The notes beneath the pieces were generated by a model, which saw nothing but the letters and a program-made list of their open reading frames with translations, made no database searches and was not told the DNA's origin. This document shows, in pieces, positions 9,817 to 17,234 of a DNA stretch of 47,641 nt. How positions within the stretch are numbered: the stretch's first letter is position 1; the number at the start of each line of letters is the position of its first letter. The DNA lies in contig JABSRA010000034.1 in assembly GCA_013215445.1 (NCBI GenBank), forward strand, positions 1-47,641, in the 5' to 3' direction. The stretch comes from Oceanospirillaceae bacterium. Its GTDB lineage: Bacteria > Pseudomonadota > Gammaproteobacteria > Pseudomonadales > Balneatricaceae. The translations under genes and the position numbers were made by a program.

Positions 9817-9841
9817 GCATTATTCGAAAAGTGAATAATGC
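9817..9841. promoter_or_regulatory. Perfect inverted repeat in the LysR/DMT divergent promoter
   Basis: GCATTATTC at 9817-9825 and GAATAATGC at 9833-9841 form a perfect 9-bp inverted repeat with a 7-bp spacer. TATAAT at 9791-9796 lies nearby. The palindrome covers the GTG at 9831 and so argues that translation of the LysR gene begins at the ATG at 9858. It is a good candidate autoregulatory operator. Confidence 0.55.
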
Positions 9842-9857
9842 TCTGAGGTTTTACTTT

Positions 9858-10775
9858 ATGGTTGCCCTAGCACAGATAGATTTCAAATTGTTACTTTGTC
9901 TCAATGCATTATTAACCCATAAGAATGTCAGTCGTGCCGCCGATGAAATGCACATGAGTCAGCCGGCCATGAGTCGTACTTTGGCTAAACTAAGAGAGTT
10001 ATTTAATGACCCATTGTTCATTAGAACTAGCCATGGAATGGAACCGACATCTAGAGCAGTCGCGTTAACTCAGCCTTTACAATGTACCTTAGATCAGTTG
10101 AGTTCACTGTTAATCAGCCAAGATTTTTCGCCGCAACTGTGCCGGCGCAATTTTAGGCTGCACATGAGTTGTTACACTTCACAGGCGCATTTAGCGGCAA
10201 TCGCAACTTCCTTTTATGCGCAGGCGGCTAACGCTCAACTCGAAATTATCGATATTAAAGGCAAGTCTCTGCAGTACCATAATGCTCAAGCTATTGATTT
10301 AGCGTTAGTTAGCGATGCAACTTATCTTCCGGATTATTTCCATCAACTGCATGTAGGCAATGAAGAAATGCGCTGTTTTATGAGTGCCAATCATCCGCTG
10401 GCGAATAGAGAGTTAGATCTCGAATCTTTTATACAATATCCGCATATCGTGGTGACATTGGGCGGTGGCCCTAATATGCTTATCGAAAGCTTACTCAGTG
10501 ATGTAGGTAAGTCTCGCAGAATCGGTTTTAGGACCCCGCATTACATTAATGCGTTGGAAATTGTCAGTAAAACAGACATGTTGTTTAGTACCCCGCCATT
10601 TGTGCCGCAAGGCTTCGCACCACAATTTAATTTAGTCGCTAAAAAAATACCGCTGCAAATACCTGCGTATCATTATAATTTAAGTTGGCCGCCGACCTTA
10701 CACAAAGACCCTGCGCATATTTGGCTCAGAGAACTTTGTGCCAGGGAGATTAGATCCAACTTGAGCACATTGTAA
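9858..10775 (+). CDS. LysR-family transcriptional regulator
   Basis: A 305-residue regulator with an N-terminal winged helix-turn-helix (NVSRAADEMHMSQPAMSRTLAKLRE split over about residues 20-45) and a C-terminal effector-binding domain with the periplasmic-binding-protein fold. The wing segment LFIRTSHGMEPT is typical of LysR proteins. The frame opens earlier with a GTG at 9831, but TGAGG upstream of 9858 and the palindrome overlapping 9831 favour the later ATG. Divergent orientation to the DMT exporter suggests it controls that gene and itself. Confidence 0.9.
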   Translation: MVALAQIDFKLLLCLNALLTHKNVSRAADEMHMSQPAMSRTLAKLRELFNDPLFIRTSHGMEPTSRAVALTQPLQCTLDQLSSLLISQDFSPQLCRRNFRLHMSCYTSQAHLAAIATSFYAQAANAQLEIIDIKGKSLQYHNAQAIDLALVSDATYLPDYFHQLHVGNEEMRCFMSANHPLANRELDLESFIQYPHIVVTLGGGPNMLIESLLSDVGKSRRIGFRTPHYINALEIVSKTDMLFSTPPFVPQGFAPQFNLVAKKIPLQIPAYHYNLSWPPTLHKDPAHIWLRELCAREIRSNLSTL

Positions 10776-10999
10776 GGTGGCTTGAGTAGCACCAGCAAAA
10801 GGGTGTGGTCACTGTTAGCCCGGACCTTGCATGCAATGTTGTGATGATTGCACCGCTAGTTGTTTTTACAGGCCTTGTTCGTATCAACGCGTTACTGGTG
10901 TGTCCGGTTGATTGAGCAAGAAAAGTTTGTAAAACAAGGAGCAAGCTAAGCACTAGCAATTGGCTGCAATAATCGGATTAGCTGTGTCGGTAATCTGCT

Positions 11000-11692
11000 T
11001 TAATCCCAGCCTAAGTCAAGGGCTTTGGTCATAAATTCCATTAAGGGTGTGAGCGCTTGGAAGGCTTTAGTGACGCGCTCTGGAAAATCGGCGGCGCAGA
11101 CTTCAGCGGGTGTGCAGCTAGTGAAGGCAAACAGTGACTTGAGTTTGAGATCCTCAATACAAAGGTGATCGCTTGGATAGCCCCGGGGGGCATTCTTTAG
11201 TGATTGCGCCTCACCTAAACCATTGAATAATTCAATAAAGGCAGGTGCCTGTACAATTGCACGCCAACGCTGAGGGTCTTCAATGATGGCGTCGCGAATT
11301 TTGTTCAATACGGGGGTTGGCGGTGACCAAATGCCACCACCAAAGAATATGTCATCTGGCGAAATGTGTACATAGAAACCCGGTGCATGAGCATCCTTGC
11401 CGGCACGATGGCGAAAATTACAGCCGATGTTGGTCTTGTAAGGGCGCTTGTCTGCGCCAAAACGAACGTCGCGGTAGATACGAAACAGCGAACCACCATT
11501 GAGTCGAGTGTCGGCAACGAAAGCGGGGGTATTTAGAGACAACCACGGCTGCATCGCTTCAATAAAGCCCACCATCGGTCGCTGTACGGTTTCAGCAAAG
11601 CGCGGCTTGTTTTCGGTGAACCACTCTCGGTTATTATTCTCGCGCAGTTCACTCAAGAAGCGGAACAGTTCAGGGGTAAGGGTGTTGTGCAT
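11000..11692 (-). CDS. DUF2461 family protein
   Basis: A 230-residue protein matching the DUF2461/TIGR02453 family: N-terminal LFRFLSELRENNNREWF, then FRIYRDVRFGADKRPYKTN and GFYVHISPDDIFFGGG, all family hallmarks. Function is unknown throughout the family. The open frame begins at 11767, but GGAG eight bases before the ATG at 11692 and the conserved N-terminus fix the start there. It precedes no obvious partner; the neighbouring VOC gene upstream is on the same strand 127 bases away. Confidence 0.85.
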   Translation of the reverse strand: MHNTLTPELFRFLSELRENNNREWFTENKPRFAETVQRPMVGFIEAMQPWLSLNTPAFVADTRLNGGSLFRIYRDVRFGADKRPYKTNIGCNFRHRAGKDAHAPGFYVHISPDDIFFGGGIWSPPTPVLNKIRDAIIEDPQRWRAIVQAPAFIELFNGLGEAQSLKNAPRGYPSDHLCIEDLKLKSLFAFTSCTPAEVCAADFPERVTKAFQALTPLMEFMTKALDLGWD

Positions 11693-11818
11693 ATTTTTAC
11701 TCCGATAAGCGGCGGTTAAGCATGATTCAGTTTGATCTGTTGCACTGAAAAGGCAAGGTCTGATCACAGCGGCTGCAATTTTTTAGGAAATTGACTGTTC
11801 CATTTAGCTCAGCCCCCT

Positions 11819-12196
11819 TTAGGTTGAACTGAGGCCAATCATATTGCCTTCAGTATCCATACATAAGCTGACCCAACCAAATTGTCCAATCGACATTTTA
11901 GGGCTGATAACTTTGCCGCCAGCCTCAGCCACTCGCGACTCCTCAATAGCGCAATCCTCTACCCCAAAGTAAATGACAGTACCGCCTATCCCAGGGCTAG
12001 CCCCTGCTCTTTTTACCAGTGCACCACCGGCTCCATAGCTGGCCATGTCGGTCGGGAAACTTTTCATTATTACCGAGCTATCGGTAGGATCTCCCATGTC
12101 CTCTAGCTGTTTGTTAAACACCGCTTGATAAAAAGTCACTGCTCTGTCCATATCGTTTACATAGATATCAAACCAGCCAATTGCATTGTGAGTCAT
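11819..12196 (-). CDS. VOC-family (glyoxalase/bleomycin-resistance-like) protein
   Basis: A 125-residue single VOC domain: GWFDIYVNDMDRAVTFYQAVF at the start in two blocks, TVIYFGVEDC in the middle and the metal-type acidic end GWVSLCMDTEGNMIGL. AGGAG lies ten bases before the ATG at 12196. These proteins commonly act as metal-dependent lyases or dioxygenases, or are uncharacterised. It sits directly downstream of an AraC regulator on the same strand (68 bases), a pairing often seen for small VOC proteins. Confidence 0.8.
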   Translation of the reverse strand: MTHNAIGWFDIYVNDMDRAVTFYQAVFNKQLEDMGDPTDSSVIMKSFPTDMASYGAGGALVKRAGASPGIGGTVIYFGVEDCAIEESRVAEAGGKVISPKMSIGQFGWVSLCMDTEGNMIGLSST

Positions 12197-12264
12197 GATT
12201 TTACTCCTGTGGAATTAAGTTCCAACAGATAATAAGTTGCTTTTGAGCTGGTGTATTGTATAAA

Positions 12265-13005
12265 TCAGACATCATACTTACGGTAGTATTGCGCGGGTGT
12301 GTAACCGGTGATTTTTCGAAACGAATGAATAAAATGTGATTGATCGGTATAGGCATGCAAAGAGTGATGCTTAAAAGATTGTTGCAGTCGTATTACCTTT
12401 AGAAAGTCATGGGGAGCAAAGCCAGTCGATTGTTTAAGTAAACGCTGTAATTGGCGAGATGACAGCTGCGTAGTAGAGGCCATGTCTGCCACGGACTGAA
12501 TTGCCTCTATATTGGCCAGTATTTTTGCAGTGAGGGGATTAACCGCCACTAGCTTGAGATCGATCAGTTGCGCTACTAATGTCGATAAAATTACCTGTTT
12601 AGCGGCAAAGTCTAGAGCGGTAAGTTGCCTGCTGGTATCAATCAGCGGTAACTTACCTAGGTAGGGTGTGCCTACATAACTATCAGTCGTCTCGGTGGGA
12701 TCGCCTTGCCATACGCCGGGGAAAAACTGAATGCCGACATAGTGAAACTGGACTCCCAAGTTTAATTTTTCGTAGCTGGTTCTAAGTGCCGTTACCCCAG
12801 CGATATCAGTTTGCAGCTGGTTGAACAAAATATTAACGCAGGCGTCTGGCACCGCATGCAAATAAAAATCATCCGCTAGTTTATGGTCTGTTTTAAGTTC
12901 CCAATAATTATGCACAAATTCTGCCAAAAAGCTCGGCGGTTTCGCCTCGACATAACTGACAGCTTGTACTGTCTTTGCGATACCATCTGGTATTGGATCA
13001 TACAT
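12265..13005 (-). CDS. AraC-family transcriptional regulator
   Basis: A 246-residue regulator with an N-terminal DUF6597-like sensing region and a C-terminal double helix-turn-helix. The first helix-turn-helix includes VADMASTTQLSSRQLQRLLK and the second YTDQSHFIHSFRKITGYTPAQY, the AraC consensus. A TTG at 13026 is in frame, but the ATG at 13005 with AAGGG upstream is preferred. Together with the VOC gene downstream it may form a small operon. The ligand is unknown. Confidence 0.88.
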   Translation of the reverse strand: MYDPIPDGIAKTVQAVSYVEAKPPSFLAEFVHNYWELKTDHKLADDFYLHAVPDACVNILFNQLQTDIAGVTALRTSYEKLNLGVQFHYVGIQFFPGVWQGDPTETTDSYVGTPYLGKLPLIDTSRQLTALDFAAKQVILSTLVAQLIDLKLVAVNPLTAKILANIEAIQSVADMASTTQLSSRQLQRLLKQSTGFAPHDFLKVIRLQQSFKHHSLHAYTDQSHFIHSFRKITGYTPAQYYRKYDV

Positions 13006-13223
13006 AGTTAAGCCCTTAACGCCCAAGTGTAAACGTCATACTAGCATTCGCCGCCTTTTATCTGCAAAGGCTGTCATCGGCGCTATTTAAATACCATCAA
13101 ACATACCTGTCTAAGGCTGTCGTTTAGAAGGCGTTGAGTGAGGGCATAATCACCTACTTTAGGGTGACGAAAAGCCCGGTTGTTGCTGGTTTTATACGGA
13201 TATCACCCCAACTAACCACGTAA

Positions 13224-13254
13224 ATAGGCAGGGGAAATAAATCCCCCTGCCTAT
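13224..13254 (-). terminator. Hairpin terminator downstream of rsgA
   Basis: On the minus strand a stem of ATAGGCAGGGG with one bulged G pairs across a short AT-rich loop, followed by TTTA. It lies 13 bases beyond the rsgA stop. A weaker but similar GGGGGA/TCCCCC hairpin occurs at 41360-41379. Confidence 0.6.
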
Positions 13255-13266
13255 GCCTCCATTAAA

Positions 13267-14343
13267 TTAACGGTTTTTCAATCGTTTCATGTCCGATTGC
13301 ACCGAGCGATAAAACTTTTCACGTTTTCTATCTTGGCTGCGCCGTTGTGCCAAAGTGGCTGAGTTTATGACATCTTCGCGCTGCAGTTTTAGATAACTGC
13401 TTAAGCGTCGTGATGTCAGTTCACCTTGTTCAATGGCCAGTTGCACCGCACAGCCGGGTTCATTGTCATGTTTACAATCGGAAAATTTACATTGATTGGC
13501 CAGCTGTAAAATGTCCCTGAAAGTTTCTGCAATCCCCTGTTCACTGTTGGCCAACTGCAGCTCTCGCATTCCCGGTGTATCCAGCACGATGCCAGTCTGT
13601 CCCGGTAAGATATGCAGCGAGCGACCGGTGGTGGTGTGATGCCCCTTACTGTCATCCTCTCGGATGGTTTGGGTTTGCTGGCTGTTTTCCCCCAGTAGGG
13701 TATTTACTAGAGTAGACTTGCCCACCCCAGATGATCCAAGCAAGGCCAAGGTTTGACCAATTTTGCACCAGGGGGCCAGTTGCTGTTTAACCTCTGCATC
13801 CAGAGCATTAAGGGCCACTACCATCAATAAGTTATTTAGGCTGTGAAGCTGGGCAATGCACTGCTGTTTTTGTTGTGTTGTGCACAAATCGGCCTTAGTG
13901 AGTACCACCACAGGTTCGGCGCCGGCTTCATGGGCCAGTACCAAATAGCGCTCTAAACGATTCAAATTAAAATCATCATTAAGCGAGCTGACAATGAGTA
14001 CGGTGTCTACATTGGCGGCAATCAGTTGCTGCTCGAGTTTGCCCCCCACTGCCTTACGACGAAATACAGATGAGCGACTAAGCCTGCGATAGAGGTTGTG
14101 CTGACTATCCAGCAACAGCCAATCGCCCACGGTTAGGCGCGTATCATGGACTGTGCTGTCTATTGGCGCTTTGATCGTCAGCGGGCCCTGTTGGGTGAGT
14201 AACTGCAGTTCAGTTTTATGCTGGGCAACTACGCGGGCTGGCATATAGGTTTGCCACTCATCAAGTGTGAGTTGCTGTTGAAAACGGTTGTTCCAACCGA
14301 GTTCGGCCAATGAAAAGACCTTTGTGCTGTGAAAATTTGACAT
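13267..14343 (-). CDS. rsgA: Ribosome small-subunit-dependent GTPase A (RsgA/YjeQ)
   Basis: A 358-residue circularly permuted GTPase. An N-terminal OB-fold region (about 30-95) precedes the GTPase domain, where the G4 motif (VVLTKADLC) comes before G1 (LLGSSGVGKSTLVN) and G3 (LDTPGMRE). The C-terminal zinc finger has C-x4-C in QCKFSDCKHDNEPGCA. RsgA matures the 30S subunit and releases RbfA. The ATG at 14343 has AGGGG ten bases upstream. The leader of this gene abuts the inverted-repeat element at 14366, so its promoter lies in or beyond that element. The divergent insertions suggest this may be a second, non-canonical rsgA paralogue, not provable here. Confidence 0.92.
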   Translation of the reverse strand: MSNFHSTKVFSLAELGWNNRFQQQLTLDEWQTYMPARVVAQHKTELQLLTQQGPLTIKAPIDSTVHDTRLTVGDWLLLDSQHNLYRRLSRSSVFRRKAVGGKLEQQLIAANVDTVLIVSSLNDDFNLNRLERYLVLAHEAGAEPVVVLTKADLCTTQQKQQCIAQLHSLNNLLMVVALNALDAEVKQQLAPWCKIGQTLALLGSSGVGKSTLVNTLLGENSQQTQTIREDDSKGHHTTTGRSLHILPGQTGIVLDTPGMRELQLANSEQGIAETFRDILQLANQCKFSDCKHDNEPGCAVQLAIEQGELTSRRLSSYLKLQREDVINSATLAQRRSQDRKREKFYRSVQSDMKRLKNR

Positions 14344-14365
14344 TAGTATCCCCTAACCATGTTAG

Positions 14366-14656
14366 GGAAGCAGCGAACAAGTCCCAGGCGCCCCTGGCGT
14401 ACAGGATTGTTTGTGATTGAGGCAATGGCTACAGGCGGACTGGTTGTCCGGCGAAAGCCATTAACAAAGAGCACAGACTATCCTGTACGCCCCGCAGGGT
14501 GGATCTCTAAGCGGTCAACAGAGATGAAATCTTGTTTCATCTGCATTTACTTTGTCAGAACACTTGTAAAGGACTAGCCATTCACTTCGCATTCTTCCGC
14601 GGATTTGACCGCTTAGTTATCCACAGGGAACATCTGGGGACTTATTCGCTACTTCC
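14366..14656. mobile_element. Structured element with 20-bp terminal inverted repeats, copy 1 (MITE-like)
   Basis: The ends are inverted repeats: GGAAGCAGCGAACAAGTCCC at 14366-14385 against the complement of 14637-14656 (3 mismatches of 20). Inside are two large stem-loops. The first has a perfect 12-bp closing stem (14396-14407 with 14480-14491), an inner AATGGCT/AGCCATT stem (14424-14430, 14456-14462) and a CGGAC/GTCCG hairpin (14436-14450). The second has a perfect 12-bp stem (14507-14518 with 14605-14616) enclosing an 8-bp hairpin (14522-14542). No protein is encoded. It abuts the rsgA leader. A related copy lies at 32454-32865. No clear target-site duplication is seen. Confidence 0.7.
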
Positions 14657-14798
14657 TTAACTAACTCCCTGTCTGTAAGTTGGCTCGATGTGCCTGTGCA
14701 GGCGTTTTATTTCTACTTATTTTATGCAAAGATGACCCGTTAAATCTATCGCTGCAGAATAAGTTATAACAGTGTGTCTATTTATTAAAGAGAGAAAC

Positions 14799-15110
14799 AT
14801 GAAATTTGTTACCTTGATTTCTTTGGCTTTGGCAGCAGTGTTATTTTCGAATGCGCTTAATGCATCAGCGACATCAGCTGATTTCAAGAAGTGTGAGAAA
14901 CTCGCAGTAGCGGCACTTAGCAGCTGCTTGCAAATAAATGATAAAGGCAATTGTTGGAAGAAATCTGAAGCATCCTATCAATATTGCATAGGTAAATTCA
15001 AAAAGCATTATTCTGCTGAATTACATCAGAGAAGAAAAGAGGCAAAGATAGAAGCTATGCAACAAAAAAAACAAGCGGCTTCCCTTAATAGCGATAACGC
15101 TAGCCAATGA
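14799..15110 (+). CDS. Small periplasmic protein with paired cysteines
   Basis: A 103-residue protein with a Sec signal peptide (cleavage likely after LNASA, about residue 22). The mature part has four cysteines spaced C-x10-C-x8-C-x10-C, the arrangement of two helices held by two disulfides, then a highly basic, glutamine-rich helical tail. The ATG at 14799 follows AAAGAGAGAAAC; an upstream GTG at 14772 is less likely. I do not recognise the family. It is transcribed away from the inverted-repeat element, whose right end lies 142 bases upstream. Confidence 0.65.
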   Translation: MKFVTLISLALAAVLFSNALNASATSADFKKCEKLAVAALSSCLQINDKGNCWKKSEASYQYCIGKFKKHYSAELHQRRKEAKIEAMQQKKQAASLNSDNASQ

Positions 15111-15129
15111 CAATTATTATTTGATCATC

Positions 15130-15514
15130 TTAAAATGGTCTACATATCCGATTGCTGGGCTGCTCTAGTAACTCAAACATCGCTGCCATATCTAAAAGGG
15201 CCTGGCGAATCTCAAGGTAGAAAAAACTTACCACTGATTTGTACATAAAGCCGTACTGATAGCAATCAACTTGGCCAGTACTAGTACCGTCATCGACACG
15301 ACCAATCGCCACCTAAGAGAAGTTTCATCTCTAGGCCATAAGTAGGGGCAATACTATTTCTATTATGTGCCACTACACCCTCTATTAGCTGTTGTTTTGG
15401 TGCAGGTATCACAGGCGCTCTGCCATTCACAGTTTTACCCCTTTTCAGCATAAATATTTGCTGTCCCCTGAAGTAAAAATAATCACCGGTGTAAGACCTA
15501 AAACAGTCACCCAT
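15130..15514 (-). pseudogene. Probable frameshifted gene of unknown function
   Basis: Two overlapping minus-strand frames, 15290-15514 (74 codons) and 15130-15312 (60 codons), read as the two halves of one protein of about 125 residues. The upstream frame ends GLEMKLLLGGDW then stops, and the downstream frame continues VDDGTSTGQVDCYQYGFMYKS. Neither has a good start of its own: the second begins with GTG right after a TAG. A frame change within 15290-15312 would join them. No homopolymer run is present there. I do not recognise the family. A sequencing error, a real frameshift or two small genes remain possible. Confidence 0.4.
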
Positions 15515-15633
15515 TAGTCAAATGTAACCAGGCCTAACCCGGGAGAATTTAGCCCATTAGTGTGGCGACAGAGCACTGACTTCGTAACCGCACAGCTTGA
15601 AACGCGTTGGCTGATTAAGCTATTTACAACGAC

Positions 15634-16176
15634 TTAGCGACACCCAGTGGTTTTTGCTAATTTGCCTATTGGTAATTGTAGTCCGCTCTCAAGCTGGGTA
15701 AATCGCGGATCTTGCTCGGGAAATAACTGCGCCTCTACAACAGCTAGCTCATTGATAGAAGATAAATTAAAGCGATACACTCTCACCTTACTTGCCACAC
15801 ATTGAGCGATTACGATATCTGACAACTTTACCGTCATTCCACCGCCATCAAATTCGACCACCGCAATTGGCTTACAATCGCTATTGCGACATATCACAAA
15901 ATCAAACTGCTGAGCTTGAAATTGTCGGTAGTTCCATGACCATTTTGAACACCCTGCTGCAAACAAGGATAGTTGGGGCAGGCGTATTTTACACAACACA
16001 ATCGCCCGGTTAGCGCACAATTGACACAGCACCCCGTAAAATTCACGCTCACTCTGCGACAATAATGGCGCTTCACAAGGAGTTTTAAAATACGCTTTTA
16101 TATAGTTAACACTCACTACCAGCAACAGTAAGACAACTGCTACAAAGGTAATTAATGCGATCAATTCAACATCCAT
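15634..16176 (-). CDS. Membrane-anchored DUF2726 protein
   Basis: A 180-residue protein with one N-terminal membrane helix (about 6-28) and a cytoplasmic DUF2726 domain. The domain shows LLSQSEREFYGVLCQL, FDFVICRNSDCKPIAVVEFDGGG, matching the family pattern in which FDFV and ELDG carry acidic residues of a PD-(D/E)XK-nuclease-like fold. The usual EFDG...H is modified here and the following segment is short, so activity is uncertain. Function of the family is unknown. It stands alone in a gene-poor area. Confidence 0.7.
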   Translation of the reverse strand: MDVELIALITFVAVVLLLLVVSVNYIKAYFKTPCEAPLLSQSEREFYGVLCQLCANRAIVLCKIRLPQLSLFAAGCSKWSWNYRQFQAQQFDFVICRNSDCKPIAVVEFDGGGMTVKLSDIVIAQCVASKVRVYRFNLSSINELAVVEAQLFPEQDPRFTQLESGLQLPIGKLAKTTGCR

Positions 16177-16260
16177 CTATGCCCTACTATCAATTTATTA
16201 ATGACTAAAAAGACTCTTCCTAAGCTTAAACAAATATGATTCGCTGTTCAATTTATGTCT

Positions 16261-16389
16261 CTAAATATCATCGATATTTAAAAACCACCGCTTGATCACT
16301 AACATTGCGTAAATATAAGCTTGCAGAAACGCTACCGGCCCTAAATAACTCAATTTTTTGTTGCCCGTCATCAATACTACCGCAACCAT
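16261..16389 (-). CDS. Possible small membrane protein or gene remnant
   Basis: A 42-codon frame beginning ATG at 16389 reads MVAVVLMTGNKKLSYLGPVAF and on to a basic, aromatic end with the stop at 16261. Composition resembles the end of a membrane protein. The frame stays open a further 14 codons upstream, to a TGA near 16432, with coding-like composition but no ATG. It could be a decayed 3' end or a short real gene. I do not recognise it. Confidence 0.25.
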   Translation of the reverse strand: MVAVVLMTGNKKLSYLGPVAFLQAYIYAMLVIKRWFLNIDDI

Positions 16390-16457
16390 TGCAACCCCGT
16401 GCGCAATCGCTACATTATTAACACTTAATCAGCTAAAAGTGGCATTAAAGGCAACTT

Positions 16458-16539
16458 GTTACCATGTGTTACTGATGTGTTACCTTGCTCGATAATTCAT
16501 CGGTACTTTAGGTAACACTTTTGTACCTATAAGTAACAC
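16458..16539. repeat. Cluster of GTGTTAC/GTAACAC motifs
   Basis: Five copies of a short motif lie within 82 bases: GTTACC at 16458, GTGTTAC at 16466, GTGTTACC at 16477, GGTAACAC at 16511 and GTAACAC at 16533. The first three are in one orientation and the last two in the other. GTGTTACC (16477-16484) and GGTAACAC (16511-16518) are perfect complements with a 26-base spacer. It could be a cluster of protein-binding sites. Confidence 0.45.
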
Positions 16540-16623
16540 TTTGATTTTTCGCCACTAAGAAAAATCCCTATTTATTATAATTATGATTTATATCAGTGAG
16601 TTATAAACATGGCACAACTAATG

Positions 16624-16857
16624 CTATATTAGATATATAATAAAAACAAAAAAATACAAACTACATATCCAGCAATAAAAATAATAATTGGCAATGTAGA
16701 GTAACAGTACTAAGTCTCCAAAATAATAATAATTGAGACTAATAAAGAGCTGATCAGATAAATAAAAAAAACAACTAATAATTATAATTATAAAAAGTTG
16801 AATTTTTCGGTCAGCCACCTCTTCTCTTTGCTTAACCTCTTTTACTGCTTTGATCAT
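16624..16857 (-). CDS. Possible AT-rich membrane protein, hypothetical
   Basis: A 77-codon frame with a basic N-terminus (MIKAVKEVKQREEVADRK) and two to three very hydrophobic, Ile/Tyr/Phe-rich segments. The DNA is much more AT-rich than neighbouring genes, and the purine-rich GGTAGGG directly abuts the ATG, which is poor spacing. It may be a real foreign small membrane protein or a chance frame in AT-rich DNA. No family recognised. Confidence 0.3.
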   Translation of the reverse strand: MIKAVKEVKQREEVADRKIQLFIIIIISCFFYLSDQLFISLNYYYFGDLVLLLYIANYYFYCWICSLYFFVFIIYLI

Positions 16858-17195
16858 CCCTACCGGTTAACACTCGCTTTTCTGCGATTGCGCCAAACTA
16901 TTTTCTGCCTGAAATTTATTACCTGTTAAGCCTATCCCTTAGAATTTTCAATGATACCTATTACTCAGCATCTTGATAATCTAGAACCAAAGACTGTGCT
17001 GCTTGGGCCGCCCATAAACGCCCGCACTATCCCCTTAGTAACTGTTGCTCACTGGATAGTTTCTGCTTGTTGTTATCTTCTATCGCCAACCTTTTAGCCA
17101 TATATAGTGAGTTGCATTTAGACTTTTGCACAGAAAAATAAGCGTGCTAGCCGAATATTGATAGTTATTATCCAGCACATAGCACACCCTACGCA
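16858..17195. other. Gene-free stretch before the nucleoside operon terminator
   Basis: About 340 bases between the possible AT-rich gene and the terminator of the minus-strand nucleoside operon. I see no reading frame with a start site and no notable repeat. Confidence 0.4.
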
Positions 17196-17219
17196 TAAAA
17201 AAGGCCGCTGCTGCGGCCT
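17196..17219 (-). terminator. Rho-independent terminator of the nucleoside operon
   Basis: On the minus strand AGGCCGC pairs with GCGGCCT across an AGCA loop and is followed by six T residues. It lies 16 bases past the stop of the oxygenase gene, so it closes the operon. Confidence 0.9.
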
Positions 17220-17234
17220 GTTTATTTAGATCTC

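Noticed and set aside
14396-14491. Integron attC site or tRNA-like fold
   Set aside because: The stems do not carry the attC core-site motifs in the right places, no integrase is nearby, and no cloverleaf or CCA end can be drawn.
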